Of a stretch of 64,000 bases of DNA, positions 1 to 11,518 are shown one piece after another. The stretch's first letter is position 1, and every line of letters begins with the position of its first letter. The notes beneath the pieces are model-generated. The model was not told where the DNA came from, searched no databases, and saw nothing but the letters and a program-made list of their open reading frames with translations. The DNA is taken from positions 1,780,001-1,844,000 of the forward strand of contig CM075184.1 in the NCBI GenBank assembly GCA_037577475.1, written 5' to 3'. The translations under genes were made by a program, and so were the position numbers. The stretch is from Chaunax sp. Z400. Taxonomy: Eukaryota; Chordata; Actinopteri; Lophiiformes; Chaunacidae.

Positions 1-283
1 CTGTGTCTGTCTATGTCTCTCTCTCTCTATGTCTGTCTATGTCTGTCTCTCTCTATGTCTCTCTCTCTCTCTGTCTGTCTGTCTCTCTATGTCTGTCTGT
101 CTGTCTATGTCTCTCTCTGTGTCTGTCTATGTCTCTCTCTCTCTATGTCTGTCTATGTCTGTCTCGCTCTATGTCTCTCTCTCTCTGTCTGTCTGTCTCT
201 CTATGTCTGTCTATGTCTGTCTATGTCTCTCTCTGTGTCTGTCTATGTCTGTCTCTCTCTATGTCTGTCAATGTGTCTCTATC
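1..283. repeat. CT-rich compound microsatellite/minisatellite
   Basis: Runs of CTCTCT alternate with CTGTCTATGTCT throughout, with almost no purines except in GT and AT steps. All three forward frames stay open because the repeat contains no stop triplet, so the long Ser/Leu/Cys/Val reading frames here are artefacts. The array begins before the window edge. Confidence 0.93.
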
Positions 284-675
284 TTTTATAACTGTTTTCA
301 GCCTTCCTCAATAGAAGCTTCTCTTTCCGCTCTGTCATAGTTGTTGTACAGCATTATTGTCGCTACACTACACAAAATAATAGGCCCTAAAGTTTAGGGC
401 CCAAACCATTGAATCAAAGTATTTTGATTACATATATAATTTCAGTCAGATTCTGGTGCATAATTTCAACTTAAATAGTCCTATTTAATGCAATGTTTAT
501 CTGTCATGTTGATGTGAATAAATTAAATATCTTCAGTGTCATTAATTACAGGAGACAGACTAGTTTGTAATGCCTTATTTTTATGTATATTACTTGAATT
601 ACAAACACTTGAATAAAAACATAATGTGTATTCATAAGTTCCCCTTAACGTTATACATTATAATTACCTCCTGAG
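284..675. other. AT-rich non-coding stretch
   Basis: No coding, splice or repeat signal was recognised. The sequence is AT-rich, with an internal GGGCCCTAAA.TTTAGGGCCC inverted pair near 381-402. Confidence 0.5.
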
Positions 676-872
676 CTGTGAATCAGGAGGTAGAGCGGTC
701 GGTGGTTCGATCCCCAGCCCCCTGCAAGTCTACAAGTTGAAGTATCCTTGAGTAAGATACTGAACCCTAATTTGTTCCCTGGGCGCCGTAAAGGCAGCCC
801 ACTGCTCCTCAACTGGGTCAAATGCAGAGAAAGAATTTCCCCCTGTGGGATTAATACAGTATCTCAAATAAA
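676..872 (+). mobile_element. tRNA-derived SINE, copy 1
   Basis: An A-box-like AATCAGGAGGTAGAGCGG is followed by a B box GGTTCGATCCCC. The body has the CAAGTCTACAAGTTGAAG and AGTATCCTTGAGTAAGATAC segments, and the tail is AATTTCCCCCTGTGGGATT. The same body occurs at 57098-57310 (+) and 25779-26008 (-). Compared with those copies, this one lacks the roughly 20 bases between the A and B boxes (the CGTTCACGGAGCAAAAG part). The tail resembles L2/CR1-type LINE 3' ends, which suggests trans-mobilisation by such a LINE; that is an inference. Confidence 0.8.
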
Positions 873-1185
873 CACATGAGTTTTATGTATAAGTTTGCAT
901 TGATTTAATCAGAGTAAGTTATTTAATTTAATTCAATTTCAGTTCAATTTATTTGTAAAATGCCACATCACAACAAAAGTTATATCAAGGCACTTTCCAA
1001 AAAGAGCAGGTCTAGACCGACTCTTTATTCTACAGATACTGACTTTGACAGGAAGAAACCTGGAGCAGATCCAAGACTCAAGGTGGGCGGAGCCTCTGCT
1101 TTGACTGGTTGGGGTGAGAGAGATGGGGAGAGAAAGATAGGGAGGATAGGTGGAGAGAGGGAGTGAGGGACAAGGACACAGACAT
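873..1185. other. Non-coding spacer
   Basis: No gene was seen. It is purine-rich from about 1100 to 1165 (GAGAGA-type). Confidence 0.5.
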
Positions 1186-1354
1186 GTTCAACCACAATAA
1201 CAATAACAGCTGTTATAATAGAGAGATTACAGTTTGTAGTATTTATAATAACTACTACAATAACAACACTGATAATAATAATATTAATAATGATGATGAT
1301 AGTAATAGTAATAATAATAATGGTAATAATGATGATGATGATGATGATGATGTC
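1186..1354. repeat. AAT/GAT trinucleotide microsatellite
   Basis: Interrupted AAT repeats pass into a purer GATGATGAT tract near 1329-1350. The Asn/Asp-rich (+) and Ile-rich (-) reading frames here are simple-sequence artefacts. Confidence 0.9.
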
Positions 1355-2274
1355 AGAGGGTATCAACCATGGTCCCAGCAGTAGATTGGTCCACAAAAGC
1401 ACAAAGACTCTGGGGAAGAAGTCAAGTTAGTAACATGAATTAATGAGACATGAGTGTGTAAAGAAGAAGAGAGAGGAGCTCAGTGCATCATGGGAAGTCC
1501 CCCAGCTGTCTAGGCCTATAGCAGCATAGCTAAAGACTAGCCTAAGCCAGCCTTAAAGCCTTTTAAGCCTCCTCTTAAATGTAGAGAGGGTGTCTGCCTC
1601 CTTGACCCAGACTGGAATTTATTCACATTGACTCAACATGATAGAAAAACACTGGATTAAATGTGAGCGTTTACATTGATTTTGTGTCTTAAACTTTGAT
1701 GGAAATGTGCTAAATAATTAAAATACTTAAAGGCAACATTTTGGACTTTATTTTTTTGTGTAGTTCTATCTACAGCCATCAGACTGGTTGAGAGAGAGCT
1801 GTCTGATTGGCTGTTGGCGCTGAATTGGGTACTTTGAACGTGTACCACTGCAGGTACCTGACGGTAACTTTTGGTACTCTCCTCTCTCCGTAGTAACAAA
1901 ACAACAACTTATCCAGCTAGCTAATTGATAATGTGATAATGTGATGATGTCATAAAGTTGTTGATGCCTCAATAAAGTTTAACGCATTACCGGTTGCAGA
2001 CGTGTTAACTTTAGCTGCAGCTATTGCAGGGACTCTGTAGACCCCCAGGCTCTAAATATGGACCTTTAACCTTTCCCACTTCACCACTACTTTGGTGCAA
2101 AAAATGCCTAAAATGACATTCCCAAATGAAATGTCGGTATCTTCTGAACCACTCTGAATATGTGCATGAATGAGGTCTTTCCAGAAAGGAAACAGTGTAA
2201 AGTGTCTTGTGAATCACCGCTGAAGGTGATCCAGAAGGAGGACACTGAGCCTCTAACGTCACTACAAAATGAAG
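1355..2274. other. Non-coding stretch, probably old repeats
   Basis: No open frame with recognisable domains. The segment 1737-2160 (lone CTGATTGGCTG, GGTACC inverted motifs, AATAAAGTTTAACG) has the look of a decayed interspersed element, but no second copy was found in the window. Confidence 0.4.
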
Positions 2275-2960
2275 ACTTCTGTCCACCTAAAATAAGAATA
2301 ATGTATTTCTGTGTAACTGTGTGTTTGTGTTTAGAGGTAAAATACACTATCAGTGGACACTGGTCTCAGATGTGAACAACATAGTCTGAACATTCTACAG
2401 GGTTGTTTTCATGGAAGGGTCCAGGAGCTCCAAATGGACACATGGAGACCATGAGATGATGTTCTTAAAGTGTTTTTTCCTTCTTACATTTTCAAACATT
2501 TCTTCAATTAGAAGTTTCAAAACATGACTGAAACACACCATAGTGACTCAAACTAATGCTAACATGCTAGCCTTTTGAAATGAAACTTTTCAGTGTTTCA
2601 ACTTCTACAGTAGTACTTCTACAGTACACACAACTAAAGAACACAAAGTTACATTTGTGTGTAAAATCCTAAATGATGATGTCATATCTGAGGGGGTATA
2701 CTGAGACCAAACATTGTTTGATAGCAGAATGCTAACGTGTTTGTCATGTGTTATGTAGATGTTGACAGTCCTGGTTCTGAGAGTCACAGTGATTTTTGTC
2801 ACATTTACACATCTCTGGTATTTTAAATACATTTAAATGGAGGATATTTCTGTAAAGAGGAGGACTACCTGTTTCCAGTAGTTCGTCATGTGTCCATGTT
2901 GACTGAAGGGATGTGAGGTAGTGAGGTGAGGAATGAGAGAGGGCTCCTTACTGAGTCTCA
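2275..2960 (+). repeat. Interspersed repeat R1, copy 1
   Basis: Collinear with 7145-7590 (+) and with the reverse complement of 56960-57500. Shared blocks in order are GTCCACCTAAAAT, AACAACATAGTCTGAACATT, GATGATGTC.TATCTG.GGGG, CTGGTTCTGAGAGTCACAGT, and ATTTAAATGGAGGATATTTC followed by TGTAAAGAGGAGGACTA. This copy is the longest. No coding potential or terminal repeats were found, so the class is unknown; a non-autonomous DNA element is possible. Confidence 0.75.
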
Positions 2961-3330
2961 GTGACTCTATCTTCAGTTGCGTTATCTTGTGTTGTCCTGT
3001 CACCTCGTACTTTTCATTATTCACACAGTTTTATCTCTGAGCTCTGTTATTTATCGTCTACAGTCTCAGGAACTGTTCAGATCCTCACAGGTCCAAACTG
3101 ATACCCCTGTCCTTTCTCTGTTGTGTTTTTCACACTAATGCCATTTTATAAACTGAGAGCGCTCCTGTGTTGATCTCAAACTGAATGTGAAATCAGAGTT
3201 AAAATGTTTCCAACAGCTGAAGTGTGATGTCCGATGTCAGACAGCTGCTGGAGTCCAGTCTGTCTCTGGACTTTAGACTTGTCAATAATCTGGTGTTTGT
3301 GCAGGTTTTCAGTTTGTCTTGGCATGACAT

Positions 3331-3396
3331 TATGAACCTGGACTGTTTCATCGTATGAACCTGGACTGTTTCACTGTATGAACCTGGACTGTGTGG
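3331..3396. repeat. 23-bp tandem triplication
   Basis: TATGAACCTGGACTGTTTCA begins at 3331, 3354 and 3377. The third unit is slightly shortened. Confidence 0.9.
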
Positions 3397-3439
3397 GACC
3401 TTTAGGATGTGTAGTAGAACAAAGAACATTCATTAACAT

Positions 3440-3830
3440 TAGATCCTGTCGGCGTGTCAGAGATTTAAATCATTAATGAAGTTAAGCTGCTGTGCATTGT
3501 GGGTAAATGTCACAGACGGCAGGGACACACTTCTGGTTTCTGCTGCTGGGGGATCACTGCAAGTGATGTCATCAATATTTTCCTCATTAATGATGGATTA
3601 TTTCATCATCTGCATCCCATCAGCTGTTAATCAGATAATTTTTCTGATGGATCTGCAGACTGTGATCGGCTGCATCACTAGACCTATTACACACACAGGG
3701 ATGTGCAGCAGGCCTCCTCCTCCTCCTCCACCTCAGTTAAATATGGCTGACTTTGCTCATATACAGTCAGATGGAGTTGTTGATGGGACAGAGGATTGGG
3801 GGACGGTGGAGGTGGGACTAAGGGACTAAA
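3440..3830 (+). repeat. Interspersed repeat R2, copy 1
   Basis: Reverse-complement match to 59695-59885, and a shorter one to 10370-10440. Shared blocks are AGATCCTGTCGGC, GATTTAAATCATTAATGAAG, TTTCTGCTGCTGGGGG and AGTTGTTGATGGGACAGAGG. No coding frame or end structure was recognised. Confidence 0.7.
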
Positions 3831-3834
3831 TAGA

Positions 3835-4110
3835 ACCCTTTGCATCTCAACTTGCACCGTTCTATAAACGCTATGAAGGTGGAATGGTGGCTCTGTCTTG
3901 TTGTGTCTCTGTGACACAACACATGACATATGACACATGAGCAACCTTGCGAGGCGGAACGACAGGATGGGGGTGTGACATATTGATGACGTGATATTTA
4001 TGTGATCGACAACTGGAACATTTAAAAGCAGTTTGTAGCGGTTAACAGCTAACTCGAAGAAGAAAAAAATCATCCAGAAATATCTTCATGTTGGGGAGAT
4101 GGCGTGAGGT
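3835..4110 (+). repeat. Interspersed repeat R3, copy 1
   Basis: Two blocks recur at 55390-55660: TTATAAACG.TA..AAGGTG, and a TTTAAAAGCAG...GTTA.CAGCTAACTC block followed by AAGAAGAA. Divergence is high, and the class is unknown. Confidence 0.5.
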
Positions 4111-4249
4111 CCGGGACTCCTTAACCCAACATAACATAAACACAATCACTAACTGATTCCTGTTTAAATGTGAGTTCAAAATGAACATGACAAACAACAC
4201 TGACCAGAAGAGGTTCTCCAGCTGAGCCTGAGACTGCTGCTGTTAGAGA

Positions 4250-4385
4250 TTGGATAACTGTGATTGGCTCCTGCTGTGAAGCTCAGCCTTTGTCCTTCAC
4301 AGAGAGGGGGCAGGAAGTAAGAGCAGGCAGCCTCTACTATTGGCTGAGCCAGAGTGTGGGAGGGCGGGGTTATTGTGGTGGTGGG
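4250..4385 (+). promoter_or_regulatory. Candidate CCAAT/GC-box promoter
   Basis: Inverted CCAAT boxes (ATTGG) lie at about 4249-4253, 4263-4267 and 4339-4343, and a GC box GGGCGGGG at 4362-4369. This arrangement is typical of TATA-less vertebrate promoters. It sits just ahead of a stretch ending in a good splice donor at 4757. No initiation data can be read from sequence. Confidence 0.4.
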
Positions 4386-4389
4386 GTGC

Positions 4390-4756
4390 TGCTGCATTCA
4401 GCCTCAGTCTTTGGGAAGAGCTGAAGGGGGAACAGCGTGTTTGTTTTCTCCTTACAGCCACCGACTCATGAATGAGCAGCAGACCCACGTCCTCACTGCT
4501 CCAACCCAGGCAGAGTGCACCGTCCTCAGGCTGAACTCTGCACATATCTCCCTCTTCCTCTGGAGCTCTGCAGTCTCACCACCTTGGTTTGCTTTGTTTG
4601 CTTCTGTATGAGGTCTGGATGGGAGGCAGAGCCCCCTCCTCCTCCTGCAGAGCTTTTTGCCTGTTTCTGGATGGATCTTTGAATGGTTTGTGAAGCTCCT
4701 GGATTGGGCTATGGAGTGATTCACCGCACAGCGAAGAGATCAGAACCTACAGACAG
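4390..4756 (+). other. Candidate non-coding first exon
   Basis: Relatively GC-rich, non-repetitive sequence downstream of the CCAAT/GC-box cluster, ending CCTACAGACAG|GTATGG, a good donor match. No long ATG-initiated frame reads into the donor, so this would be a 5' UTR exon. No later coding exon of a plus-strand gene was recognised in the window, so the next exon may lie outside or this may be false. Confidence 0.3.
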
Positions 4757-5629
4757 GTATGGAAGGATTTCTAGAAGCAGCCAGTTTGTGTTTAATCTCT
4801 CTGTTGAGTGTGAGATTCTGTGTTTGGTCCATGTGACCTGTGTGTTGGATACGGTCTTTCAGAGCTACATTCTTATCCGTTGAGCCGTGTTCAGAAACCC
4901 CCTCTCACGTCACACATTTAAACAGAACAGTTATCTGAGGTGAATATTTCTGTAAAACATTAACAGTAATCTGTTTTTTCTCATAGATTTTTCTACATAA
5001 TTTTACTAATAAAACTTTTGATGACCTAATTTCTCTGATCCATAGTGAACCCTAAAGACAAACAGCTGCTGGAGATGAAACCACTGACCGCAGCTAAACG
5101 ACCTCACATATAGAAACACACACTGTACATGCAGAGAACAGGATAACCTGTACTTCACCAGCTCAGTCAGTACATTAAATACACAGAGTCATGTCACTCT
5201 ACTGCTTCTCATTGACTGACTGATCCGTTCACTTCAGTCTGTTCACTGTGTCCTCATTTTGTGGAGAAATTATCACCTTCAACATGGAGTTTTTTTTTGT
5301 TTATTACTCAAAACGTTCTGAATGGTCCAGTCCATCACATTCTGGTGGTGATCTGGATCATCATCTGGGTCCAGAATCTTTCTAAAGGATTCTTTACCAT
5401 TGTGGGACAATGAAACAGATTTTATCTTCTAACTTCCTGGATAATTGTCTACAATGATTGGACAAAAATGACACGATGACATCACCATAAGATCTAGCAC
5501 ACATCAGAGTCTGATCTGGATCCAAGTCATATTCTGGATCTGGTGATCCCGAATGTTTAATTTGATAGGGCTCACAGAAAATTCACTACTGTGTGATAAC
5601 AAATAACAATGATGATGACGCATCTAATT
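4757..5629. other. Non-coding; repeat fragment in second half
   Basis: No gene. From about 5330 to 5580 there are GATCTGGATC / GGATCC-type phrases like those in the element at 5630-6036, so this is probably another decayed copy of the same family. Confidence 0.5.
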
Positions 5630-6036
5630 ACCTCCACCAAGGGGTTTATGTGATGTTTTGGTTTGTTTGTTTGTCAGCAGGATTACGCAAAAACTAATTT
5701 CACCAAAGATGGACCCTTGCATATCCGAGAGGTGATTAAATGTTGTTGATGATCCAGGTCAGGATCTGGATCCAGGAATTTTTTAAAGGATAATGTTTAA
5801 CAATGTGTTATGGATAGAGGAGGCAAAATGATCACCGTTGATCATTTTGATCTGCATTTTGATCATTTTTACCTGCAATCTGCTGTTAAAATATTTCCTA
5901 AGTGTTATTTCTATTGTAGATAGAGATGCAGATATTTTAGGGTATATAATAATCAGACTCTCCCAGAAACTGAGAGATGGGACTGGTACTGCTGGAATAA
6001 CAATTATGTGGAGGATTGTTGGGCCTTGGCGGAGGT
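5630..6036. mobile_element. Short element with ACCTCC.CCAAGG inverted ends
   Basis: It begins ACCTCCACCAAGG (5630-5642) and ends CCTTGGCGGAGGT (6024-6036), 13-bp ends that are reverse complements with one mismatch. The interior has TTTGTTTGTTTGTCAGCAGG followed by ATTACGCAAAAACTA and CAGGATCTGGATCCAGGAAT, phrases that are widespread in fish genomes. Length about 407 bp with no coding capacity: a non-autonomous DNA element or fold-back. Confidence 0.6.
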
Positions 6037-7144
6037 TTCCGCCCTCCAAGCGCTCTTGTTTTATTTTCTTAAGACAAAGACTTGACTCAGGATGCATCCT
6101 GTTCCATATGAAGCAAACTGGTGAAGCCCTCATGATCTTTTGGAAGGTTCTTCATGTGATATGGATTTATTAATTATCTGACACCTTGTTCCTGTCGGTC
6201 CATTGTTTGTTTCAACTGCATTGTAAACACATGGATATAAGATCTGAGAGTAACACCTGCAGTTATCTCAGATATCAGCCAATCAAACTGTAATCTTCAA
6301 AATTATTATGTTAATTTACAACATTTTACAGCATCAGTTCAGCTGTGCTGGGGTCAGTTCAGCAGCCAGCATTCAACTGTAATCTCTGGAATATGACCAG
6401 AAATGACACATCTACTCATCCCCATACTGATGGAGAGTCAGGTGAAGTTTCCACAACCGTTTCCGGACCATCACAGTAAAACAGCGCTGCAGCGTTCTCC
6501 TAAACACCTGAAGAAGATGGAGACTAGTTAAAAACACCTGGAGAAGATGGAGACTAGTTATGTGCCACAAGACGCACATATAAATTCCCTCATGTTCTAC
6601 TTTATATTATCTTTGCGTAAAATATTATAATCATTTGCATAACACAAAAATGTTTTGGTAAGAACCTTAAGTTTGTTATTAAAAACATATCTAAGTTTTC
6701 TCTGCCTGCAATTAATGATGATTTTCATTTTTATAACTTTCCTTCTATCGACTGAACCACTGTGACTATTAGGGGTGGGCATTGCAAACAAAAATACTAT
6801 TTGATCCCTCGCCTCTATTCAACCCAACATAGGATCGTTTTACCTCACAGACTTAGTGCTGCATCCCATTTTCCTTTGTTTTTTTTAAAAGTCGTTCCAC
6901 ACCGGACTTCTAGGCTGTAGCATGTTTCTGCTGCTGGTACTGACCCCTGGTGGTCATACTGTTTTCTTCTTCTTTAGTTTATAGCTGTTGCAAACAGCCT
7001 GTAGGTTTATTACCGCCACACTCTGGTGGTAGCGTTGCATTACTACATGGTGCAGGTATCAATTTAAAAAAAAAAAATTTAATGACTACTCGAATATTTG
7101 AAAATCAATGCCCATCCCTCATGACGATATGCTTGAATGAGGTG
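6037..7144. other. Non-coding stretch
   Basis: No gene. A roughly 27-bp duplication (GAAGATGGAGACTAGTTA twice) lies at about 6510-6560. The part at 6905-7060 carries CCGCCACACTCTGGTGG, a phrase seen in fish DNA-transposon remnants. Confidence 0.45.
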
Positions 7145-7590
7145 ATGTCCACCTAAAATCCAACGTGTGTCTCAGTGTAAATCAGGGTGTTTGTGTTTAA
7201 AGGACAGTCTGGGGCTGTAGACAAACTATCAGTGAACAACATAGTCTGAACATTCTACTGGTTTGGTTTCATGGAAAGGTCCAGTGCAGCCAGTATTTAA
7301 CTGGTTCTAAATGATGATGTCCTATCTGTGGGGATAATACTGAGACTCAACATGGTCTGATAATGCTAACCTCTTTGTCTTGTGCTAGCATTCCTGCTAA
7401 CATCCTAAAGTCAGTTTCAGTCCTGGTTCTGAGAGTCACAGTGGTTTTTGACATGTGTACACATCTCTGATGTTTGAAACACATTTAAATGGAGGATATT
7501 TCTGTAAAGAGGAGGACTATCTGTTTCCAGCCATACCACTTGTCCGTTTTTATTGAAAGGATATTAGGTAGTGATGTCAGAAACAGAGGG
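7145..7590 (+). repeat. Interspersed repeat R1, copy 2
   Basis: Collinear with 2275-2960 but shorter: the segment equivalent to about 2445-2650 is missing. Best conserved is 7425-7530 (GGTTCTGAGAGTCACAGTGG, then the AAATGGAGGATATTTC block). Confidence 0.75.
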
Positions 7591-9796
7591 CCAGCTGGTG
7601 GACTTGAAGACGTTGAAACTGATGTTCTCTTTGGACTCTGATCAAGTCCTCCGGCTCCAATGCAGAACAGAAAAGTGGGCCTCACCATTAAAATATGGCT
7701 GATCAATATTTCAAAGGAATGTGCTGTAAAATATTAATGTTACAAGTTGTGCTGAGTGAGCCTTAATGTATCTGCACCTTGTACAGCTGATAGTGTAATA
7801 ATACATTTTGTTCTCTTCTAAGAACACCAGCCTCTTTTTGGATCATATCCTCCTTTATTTCATGTTTTAACTGCTGACCTGTCTCCAAGCATTGAGCAGC
7901 AGCGTCACACACATTCAGCTGCATTAACCACTATTATCTGCTCATGCCTGTAGCTGCCTCCTCCTCCTCCTCCTCCTCACTATCTCCTGCATTATTTCCC
8001 TCTATCCTCCTCTCTCTGCTGCTAATGGTTTTTACATTAACCCCACCTGACGGCTGTGTGGGTAATTACAGATTTATTTACGGCCTGTGGCCACACACAA
8101 TGAGAAATAACGAACGTGTCTGACCAGGCAGAACGAGCCGTAATCCAGCCTTTCACAGATTCTACCTCACACTGCCTGTCGCTCTCCTCTCTAATGGAAG
8201 CTGTTGCCAGAAGGTATTCTCTCTAGATGTCCTTGTAGCTGTTGGATCTCCAGTTTAACTTGAACCTGGAGAGGCCCCCCTAACCCTTCAACCCTCACCT
8301 GTGGTCATGAGTTCTGGATCTACCAGTGGGTCTACATTCAACCCTCATATATGGTTCTGAGCTCTGGGTAGTGACCAAAAGAATAAGGCCAGGATCCCGC
8401 AGGAGGAGCTGGAAAGTGTTGCTGGTCAGAAGGAGGTGACCACGACCTGACCCCAGTTTAGACTCCTGTGGTCGTATTTGGACTCACAGGAGTCTATGAA
8501 GACATAAGAATGGTTTTTCATTTTACAGACAGAATTGTAACGATGCTACATTTAACAAATGGTCGGCTGTTCGTCATTCCCCCTGTACTCAGCACAACAA
8601 ACATGGGCTCCCATGGTCTGCTGTACATCCAGCTTGTCTTGTCGACAGGAAGATTTAAAATGCCATCTGTGCTCTGACATGATGTTGCGGTCTTTAGACC
8701 AGAATCTCTGTCAAGCTTTTAGCCTTTTTTTAAAAGTGTAAAGTGATGTTTTTAGTCACAGGACAAAATGTGGTATTCAGCTGAGTGGACCTCCACACTC
8801 TGTTTCTGTTTGTCTTCATCTACTCATCTCCATGTGAGGAAACAGTTGTCTGGTTTGTCGTTTGCCTTTTCTAACCATCGACCTACTTTCTCAACATTTC
8901 CTGAACCAAGAGCAGACGACTGCAGACTTGCCTGATCTACTAGGCTGCATGCTAATAATCCCTGGAGAGCTCTGATTGGTTTCAGGTCAATCTGTTTGCT
9001 GTGTTTGTGTTTCAGCTCAGGTCATCCGGTACTGACCATTAAACGTGCAAGTTAAATTATGCTGTTCCGATGTCTTTACCACTGCTTTTACACTTATACC
9101 ATGTTGTTAAGATGTCTGCTGAATGGAGTTTAGTTGTCATTTATTCAATCATGGGCTTGTGTTAAAAGCATTTCTCTGATTTTAAGGCCGGTTGACTTTA
9201 TAGAGAATGATGGAAGCTTGGGAGAAAAGCCAAGAATGGAAATAAAATATGAAAATGTGTATTTGTTCCTCGGAGTGGTTTGATGCTCTAGTTTAATGTT
9301 TTTTTTTCAGCTTAACTTTAGTCTGAGTTTTCTAAAGCAAATACCTTCAGTTGTTCAGTACTGAAGCCGACATTCAGGTTAGGAATGTCTCTGTCTGTTG
9401 TTTGGTAGTATAAACAGAGAAGAATGGAACGACCCAGCTGCTTTAAGGACCATCGATTTTACACATCAGGATCAATTTACACATCGTGTGTAGAACTACT
9501 GCATTCATCAAATTGGCCATATAATGTGTTGTATGGGTCTGACAGACCTGTGTTTTCTCTGGGACCGTATCCGTCCAGTGCAGCGTTGGAGGAAAACAGC
9601 TAGAGATGGAAGTGAAATGTGGAGTTTCACACAGCAGAGTGGCGTTGTTGTGTTGTTGTTTTATTTATTCAGTGTAAACAAATAATAGGTGTTGAAGAGA
9701 AGGTCTTTGCTACAGGCTGCTGCATGATCTCTGTGTAAAAAAGGCTTATGAGTGTTTCTCAAAAAAGCTGCAACCAACAATGACTTCAATTTCAAA
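7591..9796. other. Non-coding stretch with single-copy-looking part
   Basis: No gene. The part at 7850-8210 looks like unique DNA (a CTCCTC hexamer tract at 7960-7978, then GGTAATTACAGATTTATTTACGG with homeobox-type TAATTA) and could be conserved non-coding sequence. Around 8385-8445, GATCCCGCAGGAGGAGCTGG followed by AAAGTG resembles a piece of LINE sequence common in fish. Confidence 0.4.
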
Positions 9797-9870
9797 ATAC
9801 TGATGTAACATCTCAAAATAATGACTTACAATCTCACAATAATGTCTTAAAATCTGACAATAATGAGAAT
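9797..9870. repeat. Degenerate 21-bp tandem repeat
   Basis: Four units of the type AAAATAATGACTTACAATCTC. Confidence 0.75.
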
Positions 9871-10369
9871 AATCAGAGGATCCTCTAAAGAGACTTAGTG
9901 GACTTTCACCTGTTTCTCCAGTTAAACATTGAAAGGTGCCTGAACCAGAGTTAAGATGAAAAGATTCAAACATTTTCATCTTCAGTTGTCTGATTTCTTC
10001 TCTGGATTTCTACAGTTTGAGCTTTCAGCTTTAACCAGGCCAACTAATTTGGTTTATGGGTGATAACATTTCACTGCATTCATAAGTTCCACAGGAAAGA
10101 CGTTTTTTATTCTTTCTGTCAAGAATAAGAGAAAACATCTGATTGCAGAGTGACTTGGAAAACTGTGTGATGTGGTTGCTTGCTGAGCTATGAAGTCTCC
10201 AGTCAAGACCAACAAGTCAAAGTCTTTGGATACTTTTTAAATGATTTAAAGAACATAGTCTACTGTTCATGGTGCCTTTCATTTATGGGGTACCCAACTC
10301 CACTAGTTTGACAGTGCAGAATGTGTCTCACCTGGAGCGTCACTGGTCTTCACTGAGGGACAGGTATGT
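9871..10369. other. Non-coding stretch
   Basis: No supported feature. A GGGACAG|GTATGT donor-like site lies at 10364, but no convincing exon goes with it. Confidence 0.45.
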
Positions 10370-10440
10370 GATCCTGGTGGAACCTCTACCTCCACCGTCC
10401 CCCAATCCTCTGTCCCATCAACAACTCCATTTGACTGCAA
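10370..10440 (-). repeat. Interspersed repeat R2, fragment
   Basis: CTCTACCTCCACCGTCCCCC and TGTCCCATCAACAACTCCAT match the reverse complement of 3765-3820. Confidence 0.75.
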
Positions 10441-11185
10441 TTTGTATGAGAGTGATGAGGTCACTGAAACTTTATCAGAAGTCAAAAACAGTTGTGTTAC
10501 TGTAAATCAAAGAAAGGACACAACACTACTTTACCAGTTTTATTGTTTCCATGGTGGATTAGAGTTCATGGAAGGATTATAGTCACAACAGACTGTTCAT
10601 AAGAAAGAAAGCCGGACGGGTTCAGGACAGTGTTGACTGTAAGTCCCAACCGACATCTGGTACAGATATTAAAGAATGAGACGAGTCATCACGGGATCTA
10701 CTGGAGCGACCCCAGGGGGTTCATTGGTGGTCCTACCATGTGGCCTCTCAACATGCCCCTCACAGTAAGATGGCCTGAATGGTGCCTGTGGGCCAAGGGG
10801 GGGCCGGGGGTGGGGGTGTTGGGGGTTGGGTGAATATGAATGGAGGGTCAGGGAGGGGGAGGTGTCGGCTGTCTTTTGGCCTGGTCGTCGTCCTCTTCGT
10901 ATTCAGATCAGCTGGAGTCAGTGTGGAGGAACGTTAACAGAAGTTGTGGTGGTCTCTGTTTCTAACTCTGGACTGGAGGATGGTTCAACTGCTCTCCTTT
11001 AGGTAAGACGTGAACCCCGGAATCATAAATACCTGTATTTATTTTACTCCGTTTCCAGTTCACCTGTGATGTGACCGCTGCCACAGAATAGGTGGATGTG
11101 TTAATGAAGACTGACCAGTTGAAGAGCTGCACTGAGGCACAGAAGACTTCTCAGGTAGCTCCACCAAGGAGGTTGTTTTCCTTTT
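10441..11185. other. Non-coding stretch with G-rich run
   Basis: No gene. 10795-10860 is strongly G-rich (GGGGGGGCCGGGGGTGGGGG), so it is a G-quadruplex candidate on the plus strand. Confidence 0.45.
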
Positions 11186-11518
11186 GAGTCTGCTGGTTGG
11201 TTGGTTTTCTTTGGTTGGTTGGTTGTTTTTGTTTTTGGTTGTTTTTTGTTTTTTTTGGTTGGTTGATTTTTTGGTTGGTTGGTTGGTAGTTTTCTTTGGG
11301 TGGTTGGTTGTTTTTGTTTTTGGTTGGTTGATTTTTTTTGGTTGGTTGGTTGGTTGGGTTTTTGGTTGGTTGGTTTTCTTTGGTTGGTTGGTTTTTGTTT
11401 TTGGTTGGGTTTTTTTTGGTTGGTTGATTGGTTGGTTGGTCGGTTGGTTTTCTTTGGTTGGTTGGTTGTTTTTGTTTTTGGTTGGTTGATTTTTTTTGGT
11501 TGGTTGGTTGGTTTTTAA
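11186..11518. repeat. TTGG/TTTTT G-T-only tandem tract
   Basis: The plus strand is almost purely G and T: GGTTGGTTGG blocks alternate with TTTTTGTTTTTGG and GATTTTTTTTGG. Larger units recur at about 11205, 11290 and 11445. The long Trp/Gly/Leu/Val (+) and Asn/Gln/Pro/Lys (-) frames are artefacts of the missing stop triplets. Confidence 0.93.

Noticed and set aside
1..340. Three overlapping reading frames of about 100 residues (Ser/Leu/Cys/Val-rich)
   Set aside because: All are open only because the CT/GT repeat lacks stop triplets; no domain and no splice context.
676..872. Functional tRNA gene suggested by A and B boxes
   Set aside because: No cloverleaf can be drawn, the body and tail are SINE sequence, and the same unit recurs at 25.8 and 57.1 kb.
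10269..10364. Exon-like frame ending at GGGACAG|GTATGT
   Set aside because: No convincing acceptor or homology, and it runs into the R2 fragment.
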